Assembly (NCBI GenBank): GCA_021401465.1
Contig: JADDMT010000072.1
Span: 97,416 to 161,415 of the forward strand
DNA: 64,000 bases
From: Teratosphaeria epicoccoides
Lineage: Eukaryota; Ascomycota; Dothideomycetes; Mycosphaerellales; Teratosphaeriaceae
Direction of reading: 5' to 3'
The first letter of the stretch is position 1. The number at the start of each line of letters is the position of its first letter. The translations under genes and the position numbers were made by a program. Under the pieces are notes generated by a model that was not told where the DNA came from, ran no database searches, and was given only the letters and a program-made list of their open reading frames with translations. This document shows, piece after piece, positions 42,642 through 54,000 of this stretch.

Positions 42642-44176
42642 ATATTGGCAATCGTCGTGCTCTCGCTTGCGGCGGTGGCGACTGCTTTCGCCGAGCCGCA
42701 GGCAGCATGCGCAAATAATGGAAGTTGCGCCTCAGATTGCTCTCCGAGCTCAAAAGACGGCCTACAGCCCAAATGCTGGGATTTCTCAACATGACCGGCT
42801 ACATCAAAGAATGGGTCACAGTGAACGGCGCAAAAGCTTGTATTGAGGAGAAAGATTTTTACAGGCCTACCTGTCATGAAGTGTCAGTCCAAGCCTTCTG
42901 CCACTCGCATACCATACTGATCTTCGCACAGGGTCAACCGACTCTGACCTGCAACTTGATCACGAGTGATACCTGCAGCGCTCCTCTGGCCACTGCAAAT
43001 TACCAGAACGCGCAGCAGTTCTACGCTTGGTGGAATCATTTTGCAGTTTATCAGTTCTACAACCAGTACTCCAGCTAGCCACTCCCTCGCGTCGTCCAAG
43101 TTGGGTCAGATCGTGGACAAAGGTTAGCGAACCGATAGTTGAGACCCAATCAAAGATAACGAGTAGCACTGACTTGCCATCCGTCACATTATAGTCTCTC
43201 CACCAGTCGAGCAGTGGCAGAAGGAGGTCGTCGCTGAGGTAAGGTTGACGTTTCAGCTGAAGAGAGAACTTGCTCATCGACATGTCCAAATAGGTTGCGG
43301 CGATGCAGGATCACGTAGAAGCGCTCCTTGCCCTCTGCTCGCCTGGCGGTTTCAGCCAGCGCGTCACTCTTTAGTTGCCGAAGCAATCTACGGTCCTATA
43401 CAAAGTACTCGAGCTCTCTACCCTCGCCGAGGCTTTGACAGCCAACGGGTAAGTCTGTCGCATCCATGATGCCCTGAGACACACTAATTGACTATATCCA
43501 CCCTTAGCATCGTCATCGCCAAGTCCACCGGCGTCAACCCCATGGTTGTGGCCAGGACCACAGGCGAGATCTCCTGTCCCGACTTCGGACCCGCAGGCAA
43601 CCGTCATAATTGGTTCTACGACACCGCCAATGGAAACACCTATGCGTTCTATGGTAAGCAGAGTCGAAAAGGCCTGCCTGCAACTGATACATGCGCTGAT
43701 ACACGCTGCTACTAGACACCAATAACGACCAGCTGGAATACACCGACCTCATCAATTGGTTCTGGGATGAGAAGATCGTGGACAATATGACTGAAATCTT
43801 CGCCAGCGCGGCATGCTCAGGCAAAGCCCCGTCGATCGCAAAGCTGGACCCTACATTGTTCTGCGCAATGAAAACTGAGAATTGCGAATATCGTCAGTGT
43901 GAACACTACGCACCTGTGTTCATCGCCGCTGACGCACCATATACAGCCTATAACACCCATTGGAGCGAGCAGGAGAGGAGGGAGTGGCAAAATTGCGACA
44001 ACGAGCCACATTGGATGAAGAATTGTATGGCAATACCAATCTGTGGGACATTATGCGACATACTGACCTTGCACCCTGCACTTCTAGGCCATCAAGCATC
44101 GGAACAGACTTTCATCTTGCCTCAGAACTATCTCGGCCCTCCACTGCACAAGGGTAATTACTGTCGCTCAGTCTGA
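42642..44176 (+). pseudogene. Decayed gene for a secreted Cys/Trp/Tyr-rich protein
   Basis: A series of plausible exons joined by GT-AG introns (42881-42931, 43123-43194, 43240-43374, 43449-43507, 43654-43715) encodes a protein with a signal-like start (ILAIVVLSLAAVATAFAEPQ), then CANNGSCASDC, an aromatic stretch (NAQQFYAWWNHFAVYQFYNQ), LYKVLELSTLAEALTANG, FGPAGNRHNWFYDTANG and a Cys-containing C-terminus ending NYCRSV. Lesions: the expected start codon reads ATA at 42642, a one-base deletion lies near 42783 (in a T run) and a +1 shift lies near 43075. An upstream start exon could excuse the first, but not the shifts. The family was not recognised. It could be sequence error at homopolymers, but more than one lesion favours decay. 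Confidence 0.5.
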
Positions 44177-44784
44177 TTTCGTCTTTGGAGCGCTGGTTGC
44201 GGACGGGGACAGGCCGGGTCATGGGCCTTTTCGAGCGAGGTCATTGTACATATCGGACTCGCAGAGACAGATTGGCCTCAGAAGCGCTGATGGGTCTTGC
44301 TTGACGATCACGTGCCAACCACGTGTCCCAGGAATGGGACCGCTTGGGATCTTCTTGAGTCAATCTCCGTCAGTCGCACATGTGACATGACTGGCGACTT
44401 TGGAGGGCCTGCCTGGTGAAGTGATCATCTGATGGCTTCTCAGTGACCCAATGGCTGTCGACGACGGCGCGGAGCTCAAATACGTAGAGCCTGAGGCTCC
44501 CGGCTGAGCAGGTAAGCGTAGCATCAGGTCTTCATCTGCATAGTCGGCGTAGGCAGATTGCTTTTACTGAAAGATGACGCAGATTAGTGATGCTTGGACT
44601 CACATGCACCATCGCAGAACCCAATGTCCCTGCCATAGCGTGAGACGCCCAGCAAGCTTCCACAATCCGTTTGTCGCGAGATCTTAGCCAACACCGCAAA
44701 CACTCTGGCATAGCATATGTCCTCATGGGGCGTATATAGTAGGGCCGGGATCCTTCTATCACTGGAACTCATTCCAACGTGAAT
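44177..44784. other. Intergenic region
   Basis: No supported feature. Confidence 0.45.
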
Positions 44785-45629
44785 ATGGCAGCCGAAAAAG
44801 GCAACAACATAGCTCTCCTCGTGGACGGCGACAATGTCTTTTCGAAAGTCATGGTCGGGCTCATGGCGGAAATCGCCAACTACGGAACCGCAAGCGTAAG
44901 ACGTATCTACGCAGACCGGACTTCACCTCAGCTGCGCGGGTGGAAAGACTGCCTACTCGCACATTCGATCCAGCCTATGCAGCAGTTCGCTTACACGAAT
45001 CACAAGAATGCCACAGATGGCGCCATGATCATCGATGCCATGGATCTGCTGTACACAGGAAGTTTCTCTAGCTTCTGCATGGTCAGCAGCGATAGCGACT
45101 TCACGCGACTCGCGGTCAGGATTCGAGAGCGAGGCGTTACGGTCTATGGGTTTGGAGAGAGGAAGACGAGCAGTGCATTTATCGCGGCTTGCAACAGGGT
45201 TGTCTACTTCGATGTTCTGGATGTGCCGACCGACGACGAGAGCACTGAGACTAAGGCCTTGGCTGCATCCACTTCGTCAGCTCTGCACGCGCATCCGAAC
45301 AGAGCCCTGTCCGCCAGAGATGCGTCAGCACCGCCTGCTCCATCTCGACTTCGGCCGCCGCATCTCCAGCCATCCACCAGGCCGCAGCCCAGACCAATAG
45401 ATCACGCGGCGATCGATGGCTTAAGCAAGGCGATCAACAATTGCGTTGGCTGGCGCACGTTGGTACTTATTTGAGTAAGATATCGCCGGACTTGAATGCG
45501 AAGAACTATGGGTATCTACAGCTCAAGCCATTTGTTGAGGCATCTGGGATCGCGGAAGTGCGGTTGAGAGCTATGGGTGATGAGCATTCTGTTGCGTGGG
45601 CATGGCTGAAGAGGCATGAACAGCGATGA
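44785..45629 (+). pseudogene. NYN-domain (PIN-like) protein with C-terminal LOTUS-type domain, frameshifted
   Basis: The frame from ATG 44785 encodes a NYN/LabA-type PIN-like RNase domain: NIALLVDGDNV, then DGAMIIDAMDLL and FCMVSSDSDFTRLAVRIRERG, with the acidic residues of the active site present. A Ser/Pro-rich linker follows, then the start of an OST-HTH/LOTUS-type domain (IDGLSKAINNCVGW). At about 45448-45452 the frame breaks and continues one frame over as LAHVGTYLSKISPDLNAKNY and YLQLKPFVEASGIAEVRL, to a stop at 45629. One missing G in TGGCGC would restore GWAHVGTYLS. Proteins with this layout are thought to act in RNA turnover. The break may be a real lesion or an error in a G run. The unshifted product would be 229 residues, with the catalytic domain but no complete LOTUS domain. 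Confidence 0.75.
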
Positions 45630-45840
45630 GGTGATCTCAAGCATTCACTCGCATCAGTGCAGTCCATTGCAGCAATGCTGTCACCAGATCATAGATTTGT
45701 CTGGCTTTCAAGTAAAAAGCACGCAGTAGTACTATGATCGAAGGATTGATCGACTGACCGGGAGGCACTCACGTATGTGCCAATGGACTGCGGGGTCGAC
45801 GGGTGCACCCTCGTCAATCTATGAACCAGCCTCCCACCTT

Positions 45841-46623
45841 TCAATAACACCAAGTCAACTCAGCATCCAACTCCTCAAGCAAAGCCGAGATCTCCCGGTC
45901 CGCCTCGACGACTCTGCGAGCGGCTGCTTCGCGATCCACATAACCGATATCCCTTCCGACTTCCTCACCAACAGAAACCTGAACTTCAACACCCTCCTGA
46001 CACTTCAGCCTGCCCAGAACATGCACCGCAAGTTCCGTCGCCCCGCTCCCAGGGTCCCAGCCTGTAAAATCAACCACGAACCTCGGCGACCTCGGGCCCT
46101 TTTCCGTCTGCGCTCCCAATCTCCCTAGAAGCTTGACCAGCAAGATCCAAAGCTCGTCTCCATCACCTTCATCATTCTCAAAGAACTCAAGCCACAGCTT
46201 CAACTCGACATTCCTCACATACTTCAAAAACCCACACTGGTCCGCCCAGTCCAATGGCGCCCACCGTGCTGGATGCTGAGCTTCGTCCTTGTGCACCCAG
46301 ATTTCCAGGCGTACGAGATCATGCAGCACGGGCTGGGCCTCCCTCTGCACTTCTTGGCAGGTGCGCAGGATGGCAGTCCGGGTCCCGGCGGGCACAGGCG
46401 GTGGAAGGTTGGAAGGGGGCTGCTTTCCCCTTCTTCGGTTCATCCGGGTTGGTCGAAGCGGATTGCACATGCTTAGCGTGATAGGCAAGGGGTCATCATC
46501 CCGAAACTTGTCCCAGTTGATCGTGTAGAGCTGGAAGACGAACTCGTAGATGATGACGCGAAGCTCTGCTGGCAGTGAGAGCAAGCGGCATGGCGAGTCT
46601 GCAGACATTGCAGGTGTCTCCAT
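45841..46623 (-). CDS. 2EXR/F-box-like fungal protein, intact paralog
   Basis: A single exon of 260 residues from ATG 46623. The start CRLLSLPAELRVIIYEFVF is the hallmark of the fungal 2EXR/F-box-like group, with conserved downstream blocks TAILRTCQEVQREAQPVL and WADQCGFLKYVRNVELKL. Such proteins are numerous in Pezizomycotina and mostly uncharacterised; a role in protein-protein recognition is inferred. The frame has no break. A decayed relative lies 0.5 kb away in the same orientation (47090-48264), so this is the surviving member of a local duplication. Confidence 0.8.
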   Translation of the reverse strand: METPAMSADSPCRLLSLPAELRVIIYEFVFQLYTINWDKFRDDDPLPITLSMCNPLRPTRMNRRRGKQPPSNLPPPVPAGTRTAILRTCQEVQREAQPVLHDLVRLEIWVHKDEAQHPARWAPLDWADQCGFLKYVRNVELKLWLEFFENDEGDGDELWILLVKLLGRLGAQTEKGPRSPRFVVDFTGWDPGSGATELAVHVLGRLKCQEGVEVQVSVGEEVGRDIGYVDREAAARRVVEADREISALLEELDAELTWCY

Positions 46624-47089
46624 CGAGGAGGACCGAAGAAAGGATCCGATCGACCACTATGGGGTGAGTAGTTGGCTTTGGTCGCGCGGTGCTGATCTTG
46701 CCGTCTTTGAGATCGCTGAGGCTCCAGGCGTTGCTGTCAGAGCAATTCCGGTCTCGTCGACTCCGTCGCGCAACCGACCCCGATCATGCACGCCCATGTA
46801 TTGCGCTGCGCGGAAGTAGATGTTGAAGAAAGCATGCGGTCAGGTCGAGGAACTGATATGGAAGTGTAAGTACATGCATGAGCTCGATTCTGCTGAGGCA
46901 CAGTAGCGCAAGATGACTCAGCCTAGCTACTAGGCCTCGACGTCAATGCTTTGTTTGCTTTACAAGATGTCCGTGGCTACTATTCCGTCCTAATGCTAGA
47001 GCAGCCTGGAGCAATCAGGTACAAAACATCTGCAGTCAGCGCTCAAGGATTTGCACACCTCATCTCGTGATCCAGCCGTCCTCGTCCCT
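46624..47089. other. Spacer between the 2EXR paralogs
   Basis: No gene seen. Confidence 0.5.
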
Positions 47090-48264
47090 TCATCTCCACC
47101 ACGACACTTTGCTCTTCAACTGCTTCAGCATGATCGACATTCCCAGCTCTGCCTTGACCAACCTCAGCACTCCAATCGACGGGCAACGTAATTTCCAGCC
47201 TGATTGACACTCCAGCCTGTCTGAAATGCGTACAGCAATCTCTGAGGCTCCCCCGCGAGGATTCCGATCATGGAGACAAATCGACCCTTTAGGAAGCACG
47301 AGTGCACTCTCTGCGCCCGACCTGCTAACGATCTTTGCGAGGGCCATCTACAAGCCATCGGCGTGGTCTTCGAATATGTCGAGTGAGAAGGTCAGCTCAA
47401 CCTTCCTGACAAATCGTAGGTAGCTGCATTGGTCTGTCCAGTTCAATTGCCTGTGGTCGTCGCAATTCACTTGCTTCTTCTTCAGCAAGTACCATTGCAT
47501 TCTGATGTCGATATGCGCGCCTTCTTGAAGCACAGACTCAGCCTCCTTCCGCACCTGTCTGCGCGCGCGAATGATCGCGGTACGGCCACGGTCCTGAGAT
47601 GGGCGGACGTCTTGCCAAGCGAAATCCTCTGGCTGATCAGAGCGACACATGTAGAGAATGGTCGGTCTGTTAGAAGCGGGCGGTGTGTAAAAGTGAAATT
47701 TTGTCATCTTCGTACTGGCCGCCCCTGTGCGAGCATTGGAAGAAGACATATCCGTAGACCTCGACGCGGAGCTCTGCCGCAAGGTTGAGGAAGTGGCAAA
47801 GTTTCACGACTTCAATAGAGCTCCTGCCAACCTGCGTCTGGATATTAGCCTGAAGCTCCTTGACCATTGCCTCTTTCGCGAGGAGACTGTTGACGAGGTG
47901 GGTGTCGGTGCTCACGGACTCAGCGAGCGTGCTTTTGGAGATTGGCGATCTGCTCCGCTTGCCTATGGTTGTTCTCCTGCAGGGCCTAATTCTCCCGCTC
48001 AAGCTGGGCCACTCAAGTGTGAGATGCCGTGGCTTCGTCGGCAACTTCCTTGATGCAGTGATACAGCGCCCTCCCTGTCTCGTCGTCATCGACGCCGGAA
48101 GCTCGAAATGTCTTGTGGAGCGATCTCGAGTTGGCCGTGAGTGTTGGATTTTGTTGCAGACCAAGTCCGATGGAGCATCTATCGATTTGAAAAGAAGCGC
48201 CATCGACTGACAAGTCAAAGTGGCCGGTCGTGGACATCAGTGGCGGCGATGCTTGCCCTGGCAC
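47090..48264 (-). pseudogene. Decayed 2EXR/F-box-like paralog
   Basis: Minus-strand frames align to the intact neighbour: LCHFLNLAAELRVEVYGYVF (compare CRLLSLPAELRVIIYEFVF), TAIIRARRQVRKEAESVL, and LNWTDQCSYLRFVRKVEL. A 49-bp GT-AG intron near 47688-47736 joins the first two parts. The frame breaks at TAG 47348-47350, exactly where the intact copy has Trp (DELWILLVKLLGRLG against DGL-stop-MALAKIVSRSG). Upstream, a coiled-coil-like stretch (ALQENNHRQAEQIANLQKHA) is cut by TGA, TAG and TGA and by a frame change. All four stops can arise by C-to-T or G-to-A changes (CGA, CAG, TGG ancestors), as repeat-induced point mutation would produce. The N-terminal boundary is uncertain. Confidence 0.65.
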
Positions 48265-48662
48265 GGATCATGCAGAGGGCGTTGAAGAAGCGCAAGTCCA
48301 AAGGTCCGAGTGAAAGGCCTGTGACTTGAGGGTCTGTAAATCGCTCGTGTGCAAGTCGAAAGAGTACAAGTCTAAGAAGGTGCATTTGGAAAGTAAATCA
48401 GCGCAAGTTTATGTAACTGAGTTTCGGCACACTTTCACAAGTGCCTTGGTCGCATGCTCAGGCATCAAGGAGTGTCTCGACCACCACCATCATCTGTAGC
48501 TCACCACGTTATCAGCACGCCCATCAATCACCTTGTTCGTTTGGCACAGCAGCCAGTGTTCACAGTGCAGCTCTGTCGGCCGCACGTTTGCTCTTGGCTT
48601 TTTGCTTGCATTCTTCTCTCGAGAAACCGATGACAACGATTCGGAACCGAGGCCACAGTCCT
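48265..48662. other. Intergenic region
   Basis: No supported feature. Confidence 0.45.
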
Positions 48663-50836
48663 CTAGTGGCTGGGTACCTGCACAAGCAGCTCACCATTCT
48701 TGTTGACCAGCAAAATGTCCTCGACGCTCTCAGACGTCACATTCGCCTTTCGGACCTCACAGTATGCTCGCTCGGTCTCGTTGAGCCGTGCCCAGCACGC
48801 GGAACGCCAGACCTTCTCCCGCCCGGCATTGGAGTCGATGATGCCAGGGCCGCGAGACCAAAGGGTCGTGGCCACCGTGTTCTGGATGGTGATATTCGTG
48901 TGGCCGGACTCGTGGGATGAGATCGATCAGCCTGGGTACCATCTGATAAGGTTACTGAGGTGGCGATGAGTGTCGTTTTGGACGTCAATGTCGAGTTTCC
49001 ATTCTTGGTTTTGGCCCCAGGCTCCGATATGGAGGCCTTTATCTAGGTGGCTTAAAGAGCTCTGCAAAGTGGCTGGGAGATGGTGTCGGTGTCGTCGACC
49101 AGAGCCGCCGACTGGAGCGTGGTCTCGAAGAGCTGGTGGATGAGCTGCTGCCAGTGCGTGCATCCGAACGTAGTAGGCCCGTGCTCTGAACTATCACAGG
49201 GGCTGACCACCAGCGTACCATCGTGAAAATACTGATCCTCCTGCAACTGGCTGAGCCAGAATTGAGAAACCGGTTTCAGTGGCAGAGGGTAACCCGTCGA
49301 TCGCAACCACGTCGTGTCCTGGCTGTAGTCGAAATAGTCCCACACATGCTGCATCATCCAAGCCGCGCTGACCACATAATCAACCCAATAGTCCTCGCCT
49401 ATCTCCATGCTAGAGTGGCCAAAGATGGTCATCACGCTATGGACGACCCAGCCAGAAGCATCGTACAGCAGTCGAGCCGTCTCCGCACCTCGCGGTGCCC
49501 ATATTTCAATCGTGTATCGCCACAGGGGCGTCTGCAGCTCGCCGAGGCCCGTTTGGATGACTGACCAGTGTTCATCTGCAGGTTGATGTCCAGATCATAG
49601 TCGGCTCCCTAAGCATTGGAAAGACCATAGGCCCATTTTCCTTGCAAATTCGGCGGGAGAGAATCGTTGCGGGATGAGCCGATGAAGAGGTAACTAGCGT
49701 ATCCGAAGATCAAGGCCTCTGGATATGGATCACCAGTGCTCGAGTTGGCGTTGTACCTCGCGATGAGCCCCGCGGTCCCAATAGTCGAGGAGTTTTGCGT
49801 GTCTGGAAGGTCCAAAAGGAAAGCATCCGTGAGAGCACCGTGATCAGCCGTGTGCGCAGCCAGAAGCTGTGACGGCGTCTTGCTCGCAGCGGCGACAAGG
49901 GCATTCTGGACGTAGATTGCCGGGTCCACCCCACGGAACGAGTGGTTGAACGCAATCGTGCCGTGCGTCTCGTCGTAGTCGGTGCCAGCAGCAAGGACGA
50001 TTGTGAGCTGACGGTGATGGGCCAGTGGGACCATGAGGGTATTGTTGCGACAATGAGACTGTATGTCAGGCTGCAACAAGCGCGCGCTCGCCTTGTAAGT
50101 CATGCCAATGCCAGCTTGTGTGGTTCCATGGAGGTTGACTTGCCCTTTCGAGCACGACGAAGATACCAACGAAGCATTCGCCTGGACATTTTCGGAGGAG
50201 ACGGCGATCGCTGGCAATGCCGTGGTAGAATTGATGTCATATACACATACATCGTCAGGGAACGAGCAATACGCTTGGCTGCTTCTATCAGCGAGCCAGA
50301 CCTCGTATGTCTCGCATCAGATAGACTCACATCGTGAACTCAGCGGGGTTATAGGTGAGTCTCGTTGTGTGAACACCAGCCTGCAGATCCAAAGACCTCA
50401 CATAGCCTGTACTGTTCGTGATACCTGCAATCGTCACGCTCAAATTCCCAAGCACAGCATAAGTCCCATAATTCTCATCATCGGCCATTAGCTCGCTCAC
50501 ATTACCACTACCATTTTGCCAGATCCAGTCCCGCATGCCAGGCAAATACTGGCTCTTTGGTGCTAGCGGATTTCTGCCGTTGTAGCTGCTGTTCTCAAAC
50601 GGTCCGCCAGTCCAGAGACTGTCAAGATTCAGGCTAAGCTTCTCATGACCCGGCTCGCCGAATGGAAGGGCGGCAAGACGACCATTACCGATCGGGTGGG
50701 CGGTCTGTATGATTGTGCTGGAGTTGGCTGGTACCGTTGACCAGAGACGTTTCGCTGAAGCCAGCCTGGCAAGGTGTAGAGCGAAGAGCCAGCCGCGTAT
50801 CGCCATGAGTGGCACAGGGACATGTGCAGATGCCAT
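48663..50836 (-). pseudogene. GH95 alpha-L-fucosidase pseudogene
   Basis: A near full-length GH95 gene (secreted 1,2-alpha-L-fucosidase type) is readable on the minus strand, starting at ATG 50836 with a signal region (MAIRGWLFALHLARLASA). Blocks are NLDSLWTGGPFENSSYNG, YLPGMRDWIWQNGSGNVSEL, LPPNLQGKWAYGLSNA, WAPRGAETARLLYDASGW, FGCTHWQQLIHQL and WRSACWARLNETE. A 46-bp intron lies at 50285-50330. Lesions: TAG at 49609-49611 in place of Trp of NAWGADY; a one-base loss near 49571 after NLQMN; a one-base loss in a T run near 49055; TGA at 48927-48929 after RWYPG. The end is shorter than the family and diverges. Such enzymes release fucose from plant or animal glycans. This copy cannot make a full enzyme as written. 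Confidence 0.85.
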
Positions 50837-51066
50837 CGTAGGTGCTTCGTGGATGCATATCTGACATGTCGAGGAAAGGTGGATGCGAACGTTCAGGAGG
50901 GTCCGCTTGCATATTGCTCGGTTCGAAATCTTCCGTCTCCACCTTGGAGTGACCTGTCTGCGAACTCACCTGGCACGATCTACCATGTGTCTGTGCCATG
51001 CGAAACATGCAGTGGATGTCTTCTCATTTGACTCACTCATGCGTTGAATAGCCGCAGCTGCTTCCT

Positions 51067-54000
51067 CTATTGCTTTGCCTCGCTCATCCTCACCACTCTG
51101 TGCCTCGACAACAACTGACTGACAATAAAATGACAAACATCCTCATCACTCCAGTAACTTAAATGACTCGCAATTGCCGCAATCAGATTGATGTCGAAGA
51201 CTCCTTCCTGGATTGCATAATCCACCCTCCCATTTTGGTTTAAGCGCCTCACCTTCTCCTCTTCCCTCTTCAGCTTCCGCGCCCGCGATTCCGCTTCATG
51301 CCACTCCGTCGCGTCCATGCGACCTCCCAGATCGCGTTTGGTGGAGTCTGTTTGTACACTTTTGCGGCGCTTCTGAAAGCCTCCGTAGAGAGTTTCGAGT
51401 TCGGCGTCGATGAGCGTGGGCGGTTGCTGGCCGCTTTGACCAGCTGCCATGGCTTGGTCGGCGATCTTCTCTTGAGAGACCTTTTCGCCGTCTTGGAGCT
51501 TGGCGATTTCGGTGCCTTCGGCTGGCAAAGGCGCTGTAGGTGGGATCTGCGGGACCACGCCTGCAGAGACATTTGTACCTGCGCCTTGACTCATTGACAG
51601 AGGCACAGATGATTTTGATGCTGACGGGGCGCCTGACATCTGAGTAGTTTCTGCACCATACCCAAGACCTCGCGTGAGCAGGCTTGAAGCCATACTGGAC
51701 CACATGGAGGAAACACTTTGACTGACGCGAGCTCCTATGCCTGTCAGACCTTGTCCCATGGGTGCTCCAAAGATGCCGCGTTTCGTGTATGGGAGAGGCT
51801 GAGGCTTGAGCGATGCCATCGCCGGACTGATGAGCGGCTCGATGCGGTAGCTGATAGGATCAGTTGGGTGAAAAATGTTGTAGATTTGCGAGCACCTGGG
51901 ACTAGACTGAGCGATGTCGATTGACTTTGTAGTATCAAATGACGGAGCGGTCTTCCTGGAGGCTGTTGGCGGCGCTCCAAACATGGGGTCGTCGTTGATG
52001 CTTGCGGAAGCAGCACGTTTGCGTTGGTCCGGCGTTTCGCGAGCCACGATGTTCCTGCCCTTGAGCATCTGGAAAAGACCTACGAGGTGTCAGCGATGTC
52101 GCAAATACAAGAATACGCTCGTGTCGGCCCGGCACTTACCAATGGGCGATCCCAGAGCATAGAAGTCCTCGACCTCAAAGTCCAACTTCAATTGCTTCGT
52201 CTCCTTGTGATGTCCTCTCGTAGGGTTGTGCAGGTGCTGACCTTGGGTACACAAGATGTCAAACATGATTGCCGAGCCAAGCGAGTGCCCAATGAAACTG
52301 ATCTTGCCCCTGAATTCTGGGTTGCGCTCCATAAACAGGTGATAGATGCGATTCGACTCAGACACAACGATGCGAGAGATGTGGTCCTTATATGCCGGAC
52401 TCTGGTACAGCAGAATGTCAAGCGCGAGGTCCGTAATAAGGTTGCGCACAGCCGGCACGCCTTCGACCGTTATGTCATCTAGGCTTGGAAAGTCCTCGTC
52501 GTCAATTTCGGTATCGCCCAGATCGTGTTCTTTGCGATTGTGCTTAAGGCTTTGCTTAGGGAAGTCGAGGAGGTGGCGCCAGCAAATGGGCAGAACCTGC
52601 ACCCTGCTGTTGACACTCTCGGCTTCAGCGAGCTCTGCGTTGAGCGCTCTCAGATCAGGTGAGTCGGCATACACGGCCTTCATGGTTTTGCGAAGTGTGT
52701 TCACGTCGTGCACGAAGTTGACACTTTCGAGTCGCAGACCTAACCGTTGGCCAATACCATGGGTGACGAAGATTAGGTGTTCGATCTCACGACCTTGTTC
52801 CTCACCTTCGGTCTCGCGATAGTCCTCTTCGATCTCTCGTTCATCACGCCTTCGTAGCTCTTCATCTTGCTTATCAGGATCTTCTTTGACTGAAGGGTCC
52901 TCCAGCAGTGAAGACATTTGACGCTGTAGGTTCTGTCTTCGCGTTTCAGAGATACTTGGCCGATTAGCTTGCTGTTCCTCGGCAGCTTGACCTAGATGTT
53001 GGCTACTCTCTTTTGACTCGGCGTTTGCTTTCTTGGTGTCCTTCTCATCAGCCGCCTTGGTGCTTTTGTCAGCAGGAGGCTTCCGTGCAGGATTGACCCA
53101 ACCACGTGTCAGCTTGATCCCGGCAAAGTGTCCGCCACCGGCAAAGCGTTGGTATACAGTGTAGTTCATGCGAGACATGAAGTCGTCAGTAAGCAACCAA
53201 GCAGTCTTTCCGTCTTGGTAGGTGACTACTGAGTTCATATGAGCGCCGAACAGGCGGCACGTATTCTGCGGCCGTTCCTCCTGGCCAGTCTCCACGGCGG
53301 TCTGAAGAGCTTGCTGTTCCGAGGCTTGAGCGCGGAGATCACCAGAAGACGCCTGCGGTGTCAGGTGTGTTGACACAGATGGCTTCGCCTGTTTCTTAGC
53401 CGTGTCTGGCGCCCATGATGTTGGCCGCGGCTTTGCATCCCGAGGCTGAGACGCTGACCGTTGCTTGGATGAGTCTGGCTGCGACTGTGGGAATCTCCAT
53501 GGCCGAAGCTTAAGATACCCTTCCTCGAGCTGAGCCGCCAAGTTCTCATCACATGGTCGTTGCGTACTGCCTTCTTGGTAGAACCACGTGCCACGGCGGA
53601 CATCATATACAGGACCAAGCCAATACGCAGGTGCAAGCTCCCTGCTTTCCACGTCCACATCGAACAGGTAGTCCTCATTGACAGGAACTTTGCATGGCTT
53701 CTTGTCGTCGACCAAGCTTGTATTTGACTGCTTGTCCGAGCTGGGATATTGATCAGACCCTCGCGACGACAAGTCTCCCAGTCGCTGTGCCGCCTGGTTG
53801 CCTCCCGAGCTATCCTCTTCCTCCAACAGCTTCTGGAAAGCTGACTCGATTGCTTTCGAGTCTGTTACGGTAAACGCCGCATACTTCTTAGGCGTGACGG
53901 CTGGCTTCTCTTCCTCAGTCTCACCTCCCGTAGGATGTGGCCGTCGCTTCGGCACATCGACTGCATGAAACCAGCACGGCCTGACTGGCGGACAATCCCG

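Noticed and set aside
43372..43374. In-frame TAG in the secreted-protein relic as another editing candidate
   Set aside because: The TAG can be the acceptor of a 135-bp intron (43240-43374) that joins in phase, so no stop needs correcting.
47348..47350. TAG for Trp in the 2EXR paralog as an editing site
   Set aside because: The same gene has other TGA and TAG stops and a frame change; decay or RIP explains it better.
52346..52822. Plus-strand 158-codon frame opposite the DDHD gene
   Set aside because: Antisense shadow with Ser/Arg-biased composition.
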